DNA of 58,770 bases from an uncultured Erysipelotrichaceae bacterium (GCA_902778375.1 CACYXJ010000005.1:1-58770), one strand, 5' to 3'. Numbered from the stretch's first letter, positions 31,575 to 42,005 are shown. Notes: a model not told the origin generated them from the letters alone. A program made the numbers and translations.

Positions 31575-33086
31575 ATGTCTGAATTTGTTCTGGAAATGAA
31601 AGACGTCTATAAGGCTTTCCCTGGTGTTGTCGCTCTGAATCATGTAAAACTGCAGCTGAGACCCGGTACTGTACACGCCCTGATGGGTGAAAACGGTGCC
31701 GGTAAATCCACGCTTATGAAATGCATGTTCGGCATCTATTCAATGGATGAAGGAGAGATTTTCATCGATGGCGAAAAGGTAGAGATTCATAATCCGATGG
31801 ATGCTCTGAACAAAGGCATCGCCATGGTGCACCAGGAATTGCAGCCGATTCCCGCAAGGACGATCGGTGAAAACATTTATCTGGGACGTTATCCGCTCAA
31901 GAAATTCGGCCCCATCAGTATTGTCGATCACGACAAGATGTATGCTGATGCCGCACGGGTTCTGAAAGAAGTCAAAATGGACTTCGATCCGAAAACCAAA
32001 GTCGGTGAGCTCAGTGTCTCACAGATGCAGTCGGTTGAAATTGCCAAAGCGGTTTCCGCCAACTGCCGTGTTCTGATTCTCGACGAACCGACATCATCTC
32101 TGACACAGAACGAGGTTGAAGCTCTGTTCCGCATTGTCGAAGATCTGAAATCCAAAGGTGTCGCAATCGTCTATATTTCCCATAAGATGGACGAAATCCT
32201 GCGCATCAGTGACGAAGTCACAATCATGCGTGACGGTCAGTACATCGGCACGTGGGAAGCCAAGGATCTGACCACAGACTTCATCATCACCAAAATGGTC
32301 GGCCGTGAACTGACGAATCTTTACCCGCCGACAGAAAACGTACCGGGTGATGTCGTCTTCGAAGTGGAAGACTTCACATCCATCAACCCGAAGAGTTTCC
32401 GCCACTGTTCCTTCAATGTCCGCAAAGGTGAAATCCTCGGCGTTGCAGGCCTGGTCGGTGCCCAGCGTACCGAACTGATGGAAGGCATCTTCGGCATCCG
32501 TTCCAAGACATCCGGAACTGTCCGCTATCTTGGCAAGGAACTGAAAATCACGAAACCAAAAGACGCAATCGACAACGGCATCGCGATGCTGACAGAAGAC
32601 AGACGTGGATCCGGTATCCTCGGTGTCCTCTCAGTTGCCGATAACATTTCCATAGCGTCGCTGAACAAATACGTCGAATACGGAATCGTACTGAACACCA
32701 AGAAGATCGAACAGCTGGTAGAGGAGAACGTCGAAAAGATGAACACCAAGACTCCTTCCAGCAAGACACCGATCGCTTCTCTGTCCGGTGGTAACCAGCA
32801 GAAGGTTCTGATTGGCAGATGGCTGGCAAACAATCCTGACGTCCTGATCCTTGACGAACCGACAAGAGGTATCGACGTCGGTGCCAAGTACGAAATCTAC
32901 TGCATCATCGCCGACCTCGCCAAGGAAGGCAAGAGCATCATCATGATCTCTTCCGAAATGGCGGAACTGATCGGTATGTCCGACCGTATCATGGTCATGT
33001 GCGACGGCCGTGTCACCGGCTTTATCGACGGCAAAGACGCAACGCAGGAAAACATTATGGAATTAGCAACACAATTTGAATCGTAG
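31575..33086 (+). CDS. mglA: Galactose/methyl-galactoside ABC transporter ATP-binding protein
   Basis: Dual-ATPase subunit of the importer, 503 residues. The first ABC domain has Walker A GENGAGKST near 39-47, the signature region LSVSQMQ near 148, and Walker B VLILDEPT near 167. The second has a degenerate Walker A (GLVGAQRTE, normal for this family), signature LSGGNQQK near 400 and a Walker B VLILDEPTRG near 430. AGGGAGG lies 13 bases before ATG 31575. Followed 20 bases later by mglC. It has its own cre-like site and promoter, so it can be expressed separately from mglB. Confidence 0.95.
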   Translation: MSEFVLEMKDVYKAFPGVVALNHVKLQLRPGTVHALMGENGAGKSTLMKCMFGIYSMDEGEIFIDGEKVEIHNPMDALNKGIAMVHQELQPIPARTIGENIYLGRYPLKKFGPISIVDHDKMYADAARVLKEVKMDFDPKTKVGELSVSQMQSVEIAKAVSANCRVLILDEPTSSLTQNEVEALFRIVEDLKSKGVAIVYISHKMDEILRISDEVTIMRDGQYIGTWEAKDLTTDFIITKMVGRELTNLYPPTENVPGDVVFEVEDFTSINPKSFRHCSFNVRKGEILGVAGLVGAQRTELMEGIFGIRSKTSGTVRYLGKELKITKPKDAIDNGIAMLTEDRRGSGILGVLSVADNISIASLNKYVEYGIVLNTKKIEQLVEENVEKMNTKTPSSKTPIASLSGGNQQKVLIGRWLANNPDVLILDEPTRGIDVGAKYEIYCIIADLAKEGKSIIMISSEMAELIGMSDRIMVMCDGRVTGFIDGKDATQENIMELATQFES

Positions 33087-33106
33087 TGAGGGGATAATAT
33101 AACATC

Positions 33107-34096
33107 ATGAAAAAGTTTATTGATTATTTAAAAGGTAATCCAATCGTTGCGATGCTGGCGATTGTCTCGATTATCGTAGGTTTCACGACCAAGAACTTCT
33201 TCTCCTGGGCGAACTTCGGAAACCTGATCAGCAACACAGCGGTACGTTTCATTATCGCTCTTGGTGTATCAGGCTGTCTGATCACCAAGGGAACTGACCT
33301 TTCCGCAGGACGTCAGGTTGGTCTGGCTGCCTGCTTATCCGGTATTCTCGTACAGAGAGCTGACTACAGCGGCCGTCTGTTTGCCAACCTCCCGCAGTTC
33401 AACATGTGGGTGGCTCTGATCATCGTCGTCGCTCTCGGCGCATTCATCGGCTTTATCAACGGTACGATCGTTTCCCGTCTGAAGGTTCCGCCGTTCATCA
33501 CGACTCTGGGTGTCCAAACAATCGTTTACGGCTCCTGCCTGGTCCTGACAAATGCTCAGCCGATCGGCGGCTTCCAGAAAGGCTACACCGAACTGATCAC
33601 CGGCCGTATCGGTAAAATCAGCGGTTTCCACCTTCCCTATCTGCTCTTCGTAGCAGCAGGCTTCGGACTCTTCTTCTGGTTCCTGTACAACAAGACACGC
33701 CACGGCAAATACATGTATGCCATCGGCGGCAACGAGATCGCAGCTGAAGTATCCGGTGTCAACACCACAAAGACCCTGACCTTGATTTATGTCACGGCAG
33801 GTATGATGTATGCAACAGCCGGCTGGCTGCTGGCAGCCAAATCAGGCGGTGCCTCCGCATCCATGGGTATGGGTTATGAGCTGGAAGCCATCGCCGGATG
33901 TACGATCGGCGGCGTCTCCACGACCGGCGGTATCGGTACTGTTCCGGGCGTCCTCGTCGGTGTCCTCGTATTCGAACTTCTGAAAATCGTCCTGCAGTTC
34001 CTCGGTGTCAACCCGTACTACAACTACATTGTTCAGGGTATCGTCATCGTCGTAGCTGTCGCACTCGACGTCAGAAAGAACATCAAGAAGAAGTAA
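33107..34096 (+). CDS. mglC: Galactose/methyl-galactoside ABC transporter permease
   Basis: Membrane subunit of the importer, 329 residues with about eight to ten hydrophobic segments. The cytoplasmic loop GGNEIAAEVSGVNTTK near 205-220 is the EAA-like coupling motif of the BPD_transp_2 family, and the TKGTDLSAG segment near 62 is typical of MglC/RbsC. It is last in the mgl cluster and ends in a bidirectional hairpin. Specificity for galactose, rather than ribose or another sugar, rests on the calcium-binding MglB. Confidence 0.93.
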   Translation: MKKFIDYLKGNPIVAMLAIVSIIVGFTTKNFFSWANFGNLISNTAVRFIIALGVSGCLITKGTDLSAGRQVGLAACLSGILVQRADYSGRLFANLPQFNMWVALIIVVALGAFIGFINGTIVSRLKVPPFITTLGVQTIVYGSCLVLTNAQPIGGFQKGYTELITGRIGKISGFHLPYLLFVAAGFGLFFWFLYNKTRHGKYMYAIGGNEIAAEVSGVNTTKTLTLIYVTAGMMYATAGWLLAAKSGGASASMGMGYELEAIAGCTIGGVSTTGGIGTVPGVLVGVLVFELLKIVLQFLGVNPYYNYIVQGIVIVVAVALDVRKNIKKK

Positions 34097-34121
34097 TATT
34101 CTTCAATATAACGAAGATAAA

Positions 34122-34152
34122 AAAAGAACTGGTTCATTGAATCAGTTCTTTT
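34122..34152 (+). terminator. Bidirectional terminator after mglC
   Basis: AAAAGAACTGGTTCA pairs with TGAATCAGTTCTTTT, a long stem with a T-rich 3' arm on both strands. It lies over the 3' end of the convergent gene. Confidence 0.8.
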
Positions 34153-34747
34153 CATTTCCGGCATATTCATTCCAGAGGCTTTCTCCGTCTTTCAGAATAT
34201 CCTTATATGTCTGTATCAGTATCTCCTTTAACGGCGCAAACCGTTCTTCATAGCCCAGTTCAGCCGGATAGATCCTGCTTACAGTATCGAATTCTTCGGC
34301 AATGCGCATGGCGGTTATTCTGTCTCCCAGATCGATCAGGCCGAATATTGCTGTTCTGTATGCCCGGGTATCGGCACAGGAAATCAGCAATGTTCTTGCA
34401 AAGTCCCGCCATTCCCGCTTCATTTCCAAGGAAATATCATCCAGACACAGCATGTCCGCGTATTTCAGCAGTTCTTTTTCCTTTCCCTTCCGGTTCAGGA
34501 ATCCGATCCTGGTCTGGGAAGCGATTTTCAGCATCAGCCAGGCTTCCATGAAGCGGTCGGCTGCCTTGTTTTTCCGCAGTGAAAACCGTCTGTTCCAGAG
34601 ATCCAGCAGTTTTCTGCTTTCCTCATGGTCCGAATGTTCCTGCAGGTATTCCTCCAGCAGCTGCTTCCGCAGTACAGGGTCGTCGATCTCGTAATAATGT
34701 TCAGGCCAGTTTTCCCTGTAATCGATCTGATTTTCGTTTCTTAACAT
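34142..34747 (-). CDS. Uncharacterised helical protein (possibly DUF6553)
   Basis: A 201-residue soluble protein, almost wholly helical and rich in Arg/Glu/Leu, with no signal peptide, membrane segment or cysteine motif. The N-terminal ENWPEHYYEIDDPVLRKQLLEEYL resembles small Firmicute proteins that I recall as DUF6553, but this is a weak recollection. It starts 15 bases after the ManA-ROK fusion stop in the same direction, so it is probably co-transcribed with it. No function can be given. Confidence 0.6.
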   Translation of the reverse strand: MLRNENQIDYRENWPEHYYEIDDPVLRKQLLEEYLQEHSDHEESRKLLDLWNRRFSLRKNKAADRFMEAWLMLKIASQTRIGFLNRKGKEKELLKYADMLCLDDISLEMKREWRDFARTLLISCADTRAYRTAIFGLIDLGDRITAMRIAEEFDTVSRIYPAELGYEERFAPLKEILIQTYKDILKDGESLWNEYAGNEKN

Positions 34748-34762
34748 TTCTGTTCTCTTTTC

Positions 34763-36607
34763 CTAAAGGCTGGCAGCGCCGATGATCGCCGCTTCCTTTC
34801 CCAGTTTCGCGCAGGTGATATCAGGAATCATTCCGTGTCTGCCGCCGAAGCATTGTTCCTGCATGATCTTCTTCAGATCATCGATCAGGAAGGCGGCATA
34901 TTCCGTCATCAGACCGCCAAGCAGGATGGCCTGGGGACGGAACATGTTGACGATGTTGACGATACCGCAGCCAAGCGATTCGGTATACTCATCCAGCACA
35001 GGTCTGATCCGTTCGTCATCACGCATGGCGAATACTTCCGCAACACTTACTTCCCTGCCCAGAGCAGCAGAAGCAGATTCCAGAAGCGCTGACTGTGAGA
35101 CATAGGATTCAAGGCATCCTCTGCGGCCGCAGGTACACTGTCTGCCGCCGGCTCTGATCACCATATGACCGACTTCACTGCCGCCGATGACGCCGCCTTC
35201 GAAAATCTCGCCGTTGATGACAATACCGCCGCCGACACCATTGCCAAGCGTGAACAATACAAGGTCGCTGTAATCCCTGCCGGCACCGGCAATCGTTTCG
35301 CCAAGTGCCGCACAGTCAGCATTGTTGGCAATCCTGACCGGACATGGTATGACCCGGCCAAGCTGTGCTTTCAACGGCACATCCTCCCAGCGGATGTTAT
35401 TGGAATACAGTACTTTCCCCTGCCGTCTGCCGATCGTTCCCGGAACCGCCACGCCGACACCGACACACTGGTCCAGCGGCACTTCATTTTCCGCCAGCAG
35501 TTTCAGAATCTCATCAGCAGCCCTGTCGATGATTCTTTCCGCACCTTCGGAAATGACAGTCTGATATTTCCGCAGTGCGAAGATCCGGTTCTGGTCATCC
35601 ACCAGTCCGATCTGGGTTTCCGCGCTGCCGATATTGACACCGACCCTGACCGGCGAAGCCTTCTCGCGGATCGTTGTCAGCAGTGCGTCGCAGACACCTT
35701 CGATCTGCCAGTCGCCGCTGCCGGCTGTGATCAGGATACTGTCGCCTTTTTTATAACTGATCTTTTCACCATGCGAGGAGATCGTTCCCGTTCCTTCCAG
35801 GATCAGGATGGAAAGGAACGAATCGTTCAGGACTGTTCCCTGCATGCGGCTGAGCAGTCTTCCGTCCAGGTTCAGCTTGTCCACGGTGAAATAGTCGCAG
35901 TCAGCGATATGCGGATAGCTTTCACCCTTCTTCATGATCGGTACCCGGCTGGTCACAGCCAGTGCCTTTTCGATATGCAGGTCTCTTTTCTTTCCGTCCT
36001 TGCCGATACGGCCATAGTCATAGATCCGGTATGTGACATTGGAATTCTGCTGGATTTCGGCAACCAGAAGCCCTTTGCCGATAGCATGCAGTGTACCGGA
36101 TTCAATAAACAGCACATCACCCTTCTGCACTTCCACAGCATTGAGAACTTCCAGAAGCGTATTGTCCCTGATCCGCTCCGCGAATTCCTCTTTCGTGATC
36201 TCCTGTTTGAAGCCGTAGTAAAGATATGCTCCGGGTTCGGCATCGAGAACATACCACATCTCTGTCTTGCCGTACTGGTTTTCATTCTGCAGGGCGTATT
36301 TATTGCTCGGGTGCACCTGGATCGACAGGTTGTCACGGGCATCGATGAACTTGGTCAGAATCGGAAATTCCCGGAACCTGCGGCAGTGTGTCCCCAGGAC
36401 TTCCATGCCTTTTTCATCGATGAATTCCTTCAGTGTTCTGCCGGCATAGTCACCGTTAACGATAACTGAAGGTCCGTCGGGATGACAAGACAGTTCCCAC
36501 GCTTCGGCGAGAATATCCCCGTCATAGTCGATATCGAATTCATCAACAAGCCGGTGTCCGCCCCAGAGATAATCCTTGCAGGCAGGTTTTAGTTTCAGAA
36601 TTGTCAT
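34763..36607 (-). CDS. Bifunctional mannose-6-phosphate isomerase - ROK sugar kinase fusion
   Basis: A 614-residue two-domain protein. Residues about 1-310 are a class I phosphomannose isomerase: the metal-binding QVHP motif near 97, the Glu of TEMWY near 115, a GTLHAIG motif near 170 and the active-site region around TYRIYDYGR. Residues about 318-614 are a ROK kinase with an N-terminal nucleotide loop (GVNIGSAETQIG), a GNGVGGG motif and the zinc site CTCGRRGCLES near 500. Together the domains could turn a hexose such as mannose or fructose into its 6-phosphate and interconvert mannose-6-P and fructose-6-P. The N-terminal ROK loop differs from the usual DIGGT, so kinase activity needs care. 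The ribosome site is weak. Confidence 0.9.
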   Translation of the reverse strand: MTILKLKPACKDYLWGGHRLVDEFDIDYDGDILAEAWELSCHPDGPSVIVNGDYAGRTLKEFIDEKGMEVLGTHCRRFREFPILTKFIDARDNLSIQVHPSNKYALQNENQYGKTEMWYVLDAEPGAYLYYGFKQEITKEEFAERIRDNTLLEVLNAVEVQKGDVLFIESGTLHAIGKGLLVAEIQQNSNVTYRIYDYGRIGKDGKKRDLHIEKALAVTSRVPIMKKGESYPHIADCDYFTVDKLNLDGRLLSRMQGTVLNDSFLSILILEGTGTISSHGEKISYKKGDSILITAGSGDWQIEGVCDALLTTIREKASPVRVGVNIGSAETQIGLVDDQNRIFALRKYQTVISEGAERIIDRAADEILKLLAENEVPLDQCVGVGVAVPGTIGRRQGKVLYSNNIRWEDVPLKAQLGRVIPCPVRIANNADCAALGETIAGAGRDYSDLVLFTLGNGVGGGIVINGEIFEGGVIGGSEVGHMVIRAGGRQCTCGRRGCLESYVSQSALLESASAALGREVSVAEVFAMRDDERIRPVLDEYTESLGCGIVNIVNMFRPQAILLGGLMTEYAAFLIDDLKKIMQEQCFGGRHGMIPDITCAKLGKEAAIIGAASL

Positions 36608-36636
36608 AGCAGCCTCATCTTACGTCAGTCACTTTC

Positions 36637-36665
36637 ATGATAATGGATTCTGCCATATTCGGCAA
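36637..36665 (-). promoter_or_regulatory. Promoter of the ManA-ROK fusion gene
   Basis: On the minus strand, -35 TTGCCG (36665-36660), 17-base spacer, -10 TATCAT (36642-36637). Confidence 0.65.
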
Positions 36666-36680
36666 AACCGGAAATCGAAG

Positions 36681-36740
36681 AAAAACGGCATCGGACCTCT
36701 GACGCTTTTATCAACGGTTGGAAACGCGGGTCCGATGCCG
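36681..36740 (-). terminator. Terminator of the antiporter gene
   Basis: GGCATCGGACC pairs with GGTCCGATGCC across a 31-base loop that has its own weak stem; a T-run follows on the minus strand. Confidence 0.7.
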
Positions 36741-36764
36741 GAAATAATTATAGGATACTCTGCC

Positions 36765-37736
36765 TCAGAAAACAAACTGGTAAATCGTGAACAGTGCATA
36801 GATGCAAAGCAGTGTAATACCCTGCCAGCGGTACAGTTTTCCGTCTTTGAGTGCCGGTACACAGAGCAGCAGCATGACTGTCAGCATGACCGGAATGTCG
36901 ACCAGCAGCGAGGAATTCATTCCCAGCAGCTGCTTTTCAGCCGGAATGGCAAACGGTGCAATGGTGATTGCTGTACCGGATACCAGTACGATATTGAACA
37001 GGTTGGCACCAATGACATTGCCGAGCGAAAGCGCGCCGTGGCCTTTCATCAGGGAAGTGATCGCCGTGATCAGTTCCGGCAGCGAAGTTCCCAGAGCCAC
37101 CATTGTCAGACCGATAACCGAATCGGGAACACCCAGAGCCTGGGCAATGATCGTTCCGTTATTGACCAGAAGATTGGCACCCCAGGCAATTGCCGCGGCA
37201 CCGACAACCAGCAGACCGATATCCTTGGTCAGTGTGGTTTCTTCTGTCTTTTCCTCTTCTTCAGCACCGGCTGCTTCTTCCGGATTGTTTTTCATCTGTC
37301 TGACGGAGATCACCATATAGACAGCGAACATGCACAGGAAGAGAATTCCGGTCCATCTGCTGAAGCCTCCGAAGACATATGCCGAAAAGCAGTAGATGGC
37401 GGCTGCCAGGAAGAAGGCAAACGTCGGAAGACGCAGGGAGTTTTTATTGACAAGACCGGGCTTGATGGCAATCGTCAGTGCCGCGATCAGACTGGTATTG
37501 CAGATGATCGAACCGATGGCATTGCCATAGGAAATGCCGCTGTTGTTCTGCAGTGCCGCCTGGGCGGAAACCATGACCTCAGGCAAAGTCGTTCCAATCG
37601 AAACGACTGTGGCACCAATAAGCAGTTCCGGCAGATGAAAGCGGTGGGCAATGCCGGTGGCACCGTCCACGAACCAGTCGCCGCCCTTGATCAGAAGTGC
37701 GAAACCGAGAAGAAACAATAATACTGCAACTAACAT
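36765..37736 (-). CDS. Calcium/sodium antiporter (CaCA family, YrbG-like)
   Basis: A 323-residue membrane protein with ten hydrophobic segments and the two inverted alpha-repeats that define the family: GTTLPEVMVS...GNAIGS near 45-75 and GTSLPELITA...GNVIGAN near 215-245, each with the ion-binding acidic residue. A Glu-rich cytoplasmic loop separates the halves. ATG 37736 is chosen over earlier codons because GGAGG lies 8 bases upstream. The long leader holds a yybP-ykoY-like riboswitch with a terminator, so expression should be turned on by manganese, and the protein may export Mn2+ as well as or instead of Ca2+ (inference). Confidence 0.92.
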   Translation of the reverse strand: MLVAVLLFLLGFALLIKGGDWFVDGATGIAHRFHLPELLIGATVVSIGTTLPEVMVSAQAALQNNSGISYGNAIGSIICNTSLIAALTIAIKPGLVNKNSLRLPTFAFFLAAAIYCFSAYVFGGFSRWTGILFLCMFAVYMVISVRQMKNNPEEAAGAEEEEKTEETTLTKDIGLLVVGAAAIAWGANLLVNNGTIIAQALGVPDSVIGLTMVALGTSLPELITAITSLMKGHGALSLGNVIGANLFNIVLVSGTAITIAPFAIPAEKQLLGMNSSLLVDIPVMLTVMLLLCVPALKDGKLYRWQGITLLCIYALFTIYQFVF

Positions 37737-37767
37737 TTTCAATTCCTCCATTCGCATGCGTTGATTC

Positions 37768-37801
37768 AAAAAGAAAACTCATGCATTTAATTGCCATGAG
37801 T
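37768..37801 (-). terminator. Riboswitch-controlled terminator in the antiporter leader
   Basis: ACTCATG (37801-37795, minus strand) pairs with CATGAGT (37783-37777), then TTTTCTTTTT. Its 5' arm contains the CUCA that would otherwise close the riboswitch P1 stem. Confidence 0.82.
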
Positions 37802-37880
37802 CTCACAATTTGAATATCAGCCGGGTATGATGACCGTGATGACGGCGGATATACGCTTTGCGCCTGTTACTCCCTCAACA
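37793..37880 (-). ncRNA. yybP-ykoY-type (Mn2+) riboswitch
   Basis: Read on the minus strand, the leader has GAGGGAGTAAC (37876-37866), a Cys-free central region with CCGGCTGAT (37823-37815 or so), and GTGAGAC (37806-37800). These agree with the conserved GGGGAGUA, CCGGCUG and GAGAC elements of the yybP-ykoY family in the right order. P1 can form between UGAG before GGAGUA and CUCA after GAGA; the same CUCA is used by the following terminator, giving an on-switch by antitermination. The family senses Mn2+ and often precedes cation exporters, as here. Identified by eye, not by covariance search. Confidence 0.78.
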
Positions 37881-37885
37881 CGTGT

Positions 37886-37894
37886 ATCATATCA
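37886..37894 (-). promoter_or_regulatory. Extended -10 promoter of the antiporter gene
   Basis: TGATATGAT on the minus strand (TGn plus TATGAT), about 10 bases before the riboswitch. Confidence 0.6.
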
Positions 37895-37927
37895 CTTTTT
37901 GCTGTACGAATGATAACAAATCGCCGG

Positions 37928-38869
37928 TCAGCGCTGATCCCTGTCGATAAACTCCAGAGATCCGACAGCGACTGCCGCGAACAGTATAGCGATACCGCCC
38001 ATCCAAGCCCAGCACTTCAGGACATTCTCGGCTGTTGGCGCGTATTCTTCTTTCTGGTTGTATTTGCCGGATTCCAGCAGAACATCATCCAGTTTGTTGT
38101 CCTCGAGGACACTGTCCATGATGATCTTGACCGGCTGAACACCATCGATTTCCATTTCCCGGAACTGCCATGCCGTGTTCCACATCGTCACATTGGGCTG
38201 GGAATTGTAATCACACAGGGCACAGAGATCCTGCAGACCCCATTTGGCGATGGTGAAACTCGTCAGTTTTTCCGCCGGTCCGTCCAGATAGATCAGAGTT
38301 CCCGAGAAGATCAGCTGAAAGATCAGCATAAACGGCATGACGGTCATCGCGGTAGTCGTGTTCTTGACGATACATGAGATTGCCAGCGAAATCATGTCGG
38401 CCGAATAGGTGATCAGGAACATGGAAATGCCGAAGTCGATAATGAATTGTCCGGTCACCAGTCCATGGGAAGGATAGCGGATGCCGGCGATGTAGCAGAT
38501 ACCCAGAAGAATGACTGTCTGAGCCAGACACAGCAGCATCTGATAGATCATATGGGCGATGATGTAGGAAGAGATATGCATGCCGGAACGATGCTCGCGC
38601 TTGATGATTGGCCGTTCACGGCAGACGACCTGGATGGAATTGAAGAAACCGTTCCAGATACAGACACAGACGAGCGAGAAACAGCCGCTAAGCGTCCCCT
38701 CCTGGGTCTTGAACAGATTGTTGCCGACAGCGAAGGTTACCAGGCCGGCAATGATGGCAGCCATCGGCAGCGCTTTCCAGTCATTCTGGTAGAGGAACAT
38801 GCGCAGAAGCTTGCCAAGGCAGATGCGGATCTGGGCGATCCGGCCGCGGTATCTGATCGGTTCACTCAT
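37928..38869 (-). CDS. ABC-2 type transporter permease (ABCG-like)
   Basis: A 313-residue membrane protein with six hydrophobic segments and a soluble loop near the C-terminal end (about 220-285), the usual shape of ABC2_membrane/ABCG permeases. Segments RERPIIKREHRSGMHISSYI near 85-105 match the connecting helix of ABCG exporters (the E-x-x-x-G-x-Y region). It overlaps the upstream ATPase gene by four bases, so the two form one exporter, probably a 2+2 heterotetramer. The substrate is unknown. Confidence 0.85.
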   Translation of the reverse strand: MSEPIRYRGRIAQIRICLGKLLRMFLYQNDWKALPMAAIIAGLVTFAVGNNLFKTQEGTLSGCFSLVCVCIWNGFFNSIQVVCRERPIIKREHRSGMHISSYIIAHMIYQMLLCLAQTVILLGICYIAGIRYPSHGLVTGQFIIDFGISMFLITYSADMISLAISCIVKNTTTAMTVMPFMLIFQLIFSGTLIYLDGPAEKLTSFTIAKWGLQDLCALCDYNSQPNVTMWNTAWQFREMEIDGVQPVKIIMDSVLEDNKLDDVLLESGKYNQKEEYAPTAENVLKCWAWMGGIAILFAAVAVGSLEFIDRDQR

Positions 38870-40413
38870 GATCTGCTTCCCCCTTTCTTATGATTCTTTT
38901 TCTTCTTCTTTTTATTCTTCCTGCCGCTGTTCTTTCCGGATTGTTTGTTTCCTTTTTCCGGTTTTGTCTTTTCTGCCGGCTTCTTTTCCGCAGCAGCCGT
39001 ACCCTGCGGTTTTTCTTCGGCTGTGCCTGTTTCAGCCGGTTCTGCTTTTTCGTTATTCCGCTGATTGATCATGGCCGCATAGCGGTTGATGAATTCGTCA
39101 GCCCTGCCTTCGCCGCCTTCTTCTTCGCGGTTGACGCACATGACGATTCTTTCCATGGTATCGCGGCCGAAGAATTCACGCGCTTCATCCGGAGATCCGT
39201 AGAAAGCCAGACGGCCGCAGCGGCCGGAATCCCTGGCCAGAACGATGACCTTGTCAAACAGATCGGCGACACGGTCCGGCGTATGGGTAATGGCAAGAAC
39301 GATCTTTCCGCTGTCAGCGATCTGCCGCAGCTTTTCAAACAGTTCGCGGGCAATGACACCATCCAGACCGGAGTCCGGTTCGTCAAGGATAAACAGATCC
39401 GGGTCGGAAATCAGTTCCATACCGATGGAAATGCGCTTTTTCTGACCGCCTGATTTTTTGGCGACCAGACCGCCTGTTCTTCCTCCCATACCGAGGGTTT
39501 CCATGACATTATCAACGATCTCTCTCCGCTTTGCCTTGGGTGTATCTGCCGGCAGACGGAGCAGTGCGGCATCATTCAAAGTACCGTTGACGGAATCGTT
39601 CATCCGCAGCAGATCATGCTGGGGGACAAAACCGATCCGGTATTTCATCTGATCATAGTTTTCGTAGATATTACTGCCGTTGAGATAGATGTCGGCATCG
39701 GCTTTTTCATAGCCGTTGATGGCATTGACAAGTGTTGTCTTGCCGGCACCGGAACCGCCGAGAAGCAGGACCAGGCTGCCGTTTGGAATATCAAGATGGA
39801 CATCCTTCAGCAGGTAGCGTTTCTTGAACTGGGCAATCGCTGATCTCTCGCGCAGGCGGACATGCAGACCGGGCTTTGCGGCATCTTCTTCGGAAATATG
39901 AGAGGCGATGATTTCATCCAGCTGGGCCGGCCGGGTGCCTGCCAGCACACCGTCGTCATTGTAGCGGTCGATATAGATCGGCTGCATCCTGCTGTTGAAA
40001 CCGAACCAGCAGGCCATGACTGCCGGTATGAACAGCCACAGGGCGGACCAGTACCGTTTGACATTGAATACCTGGCAGACCCCCACAGCGATACGGAGTA
40101 TATAAACAGCCATAAAAATCCGGCAGACAAGATCTGCCAGCAGAACAAGCACGACAGCAGGATTTTCAGCCGGCACAAAAAGAACCAGCACATTCAGCAT
40201 CAGATAGGTCAGTTCGCCTATCATTGCCCCGGTACCGGAAGACTCCCGGCCGACACAGTCGCTCAAAGCGTACCAGCGGAATCCCGGAATCAGGGCATAC
40301 CAGCCTTTATTCCCGCATTTCTTCAGCATCGCCCATAAGCCGACAGTCAGCACGATCTGACTGGCAACTGTAATATACGGTTCCAACCAACTCAGATTCA
40401 TATTCATCACCAT
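38866..40413 (-). CDS. ABCG-like ATPase with N-terminal membrane domain and poly-basic tail
   Basis: A 515-residue protein in three parts. Residues 1-140 hold about four hydrophobic segments with a GWYALIPGFRWY motif, like the small DUF5684-type membrane domain. Residues about 185-430 are an ABC ATPase with Walker A GGSGAGKT near 215, signature KSGGQKKR near 300 and Walker B LFILDEPDSG near 325. Residues 445-515 are Ala/Glu/Lys-rich and end in a run of lysines. The signature and ERPxxx-type partner permease point to the ABCG exporters. The membrane domain fused in front is unusual. Start ATG 40413 has no clear ribosome site and downstream ATGs at 40407 and 40401 are possible. Confidence 0.86.
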   Translation of the reverse strand: MVMNMNLSWLEPYITVASQIVLTVGLWAMLKKCGNKGWYALIPGFRWYALSDCVGRESSGTGAMIGELTYLMLNVLVLFVPAENPAVVLVLLADLVCRIFMAVYILRIAVGVCQVFNVKRYWSALWLFIPAVMACWFGFNSRMQPIYIDRYNDDGVLAGTRPAQLDEIIASHISEEDAAKPGLHVRLRERSAIAQFKKRYLLKDVHLDIPNGSLVLLLGGSGAGKTTLVNAINGYEKADADIYLNGSNIYENYDQMKYRIGFVPQHDLLRMNDSVNGTLNDAALLRLPADTPKAKRREIVDNVMETLGMGGRTGGLVAKKSGGQKKRISIGMELISDPDLFILDEPDSGLDGVIARELFEKLRQIADSGKIVLAITHTPDRVADLFDKVIVLARDSGRCGRLAFYGSPDEAREFFGRDTMERIVMCVNREEEGGEGRADEFINRYAAMINQRNNEKAEPAETGTAEEKPQGTAAAEKKPAEKTKPEKGNKQSGKNSGRKNKKKKKKNHKKGGSRS

Positions 40414-40448
40414 TTGTTTCTACGTTCTATTATACGTGCCGGCAATAG

Positions 40449-40497
40449 AAAAATGCAGAACGAATGTGGCATTTTGCCCACCCGTTCTGCATTTTTT
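40449..40497 (-). terminator. Terminator of the 6-phospho-beta-glucosidase gene
   Basis: A two-step hairpin: AATGCAGAACG with CGTTCTGCATT outside and GTGGGC with GCCAC inside, T-rich on both strands; probably bidirectional. Confidence 0.85.
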
Positions 40498-40504
40498 CAG
40501 TTGA

Positions 40505-41983
<1,479 letters not shown>

Positions 41984-41986
41984 TCA

Positions 41987-41992
41987 ATTATA
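41987..41992 (-). promoter_or_regulatory. -10 box upstream of the 6-phospho-beta-glucosidase gene
   Basis: TATAAT on the minus strand in the short gap after the 5'-nucleotidase gene, with no good -35. No terminator separates the two genes, so read-through is possible too. Confidence 0.45.
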
Positions 41993-42005
41993 ACGCAGAA
42001 TGATA

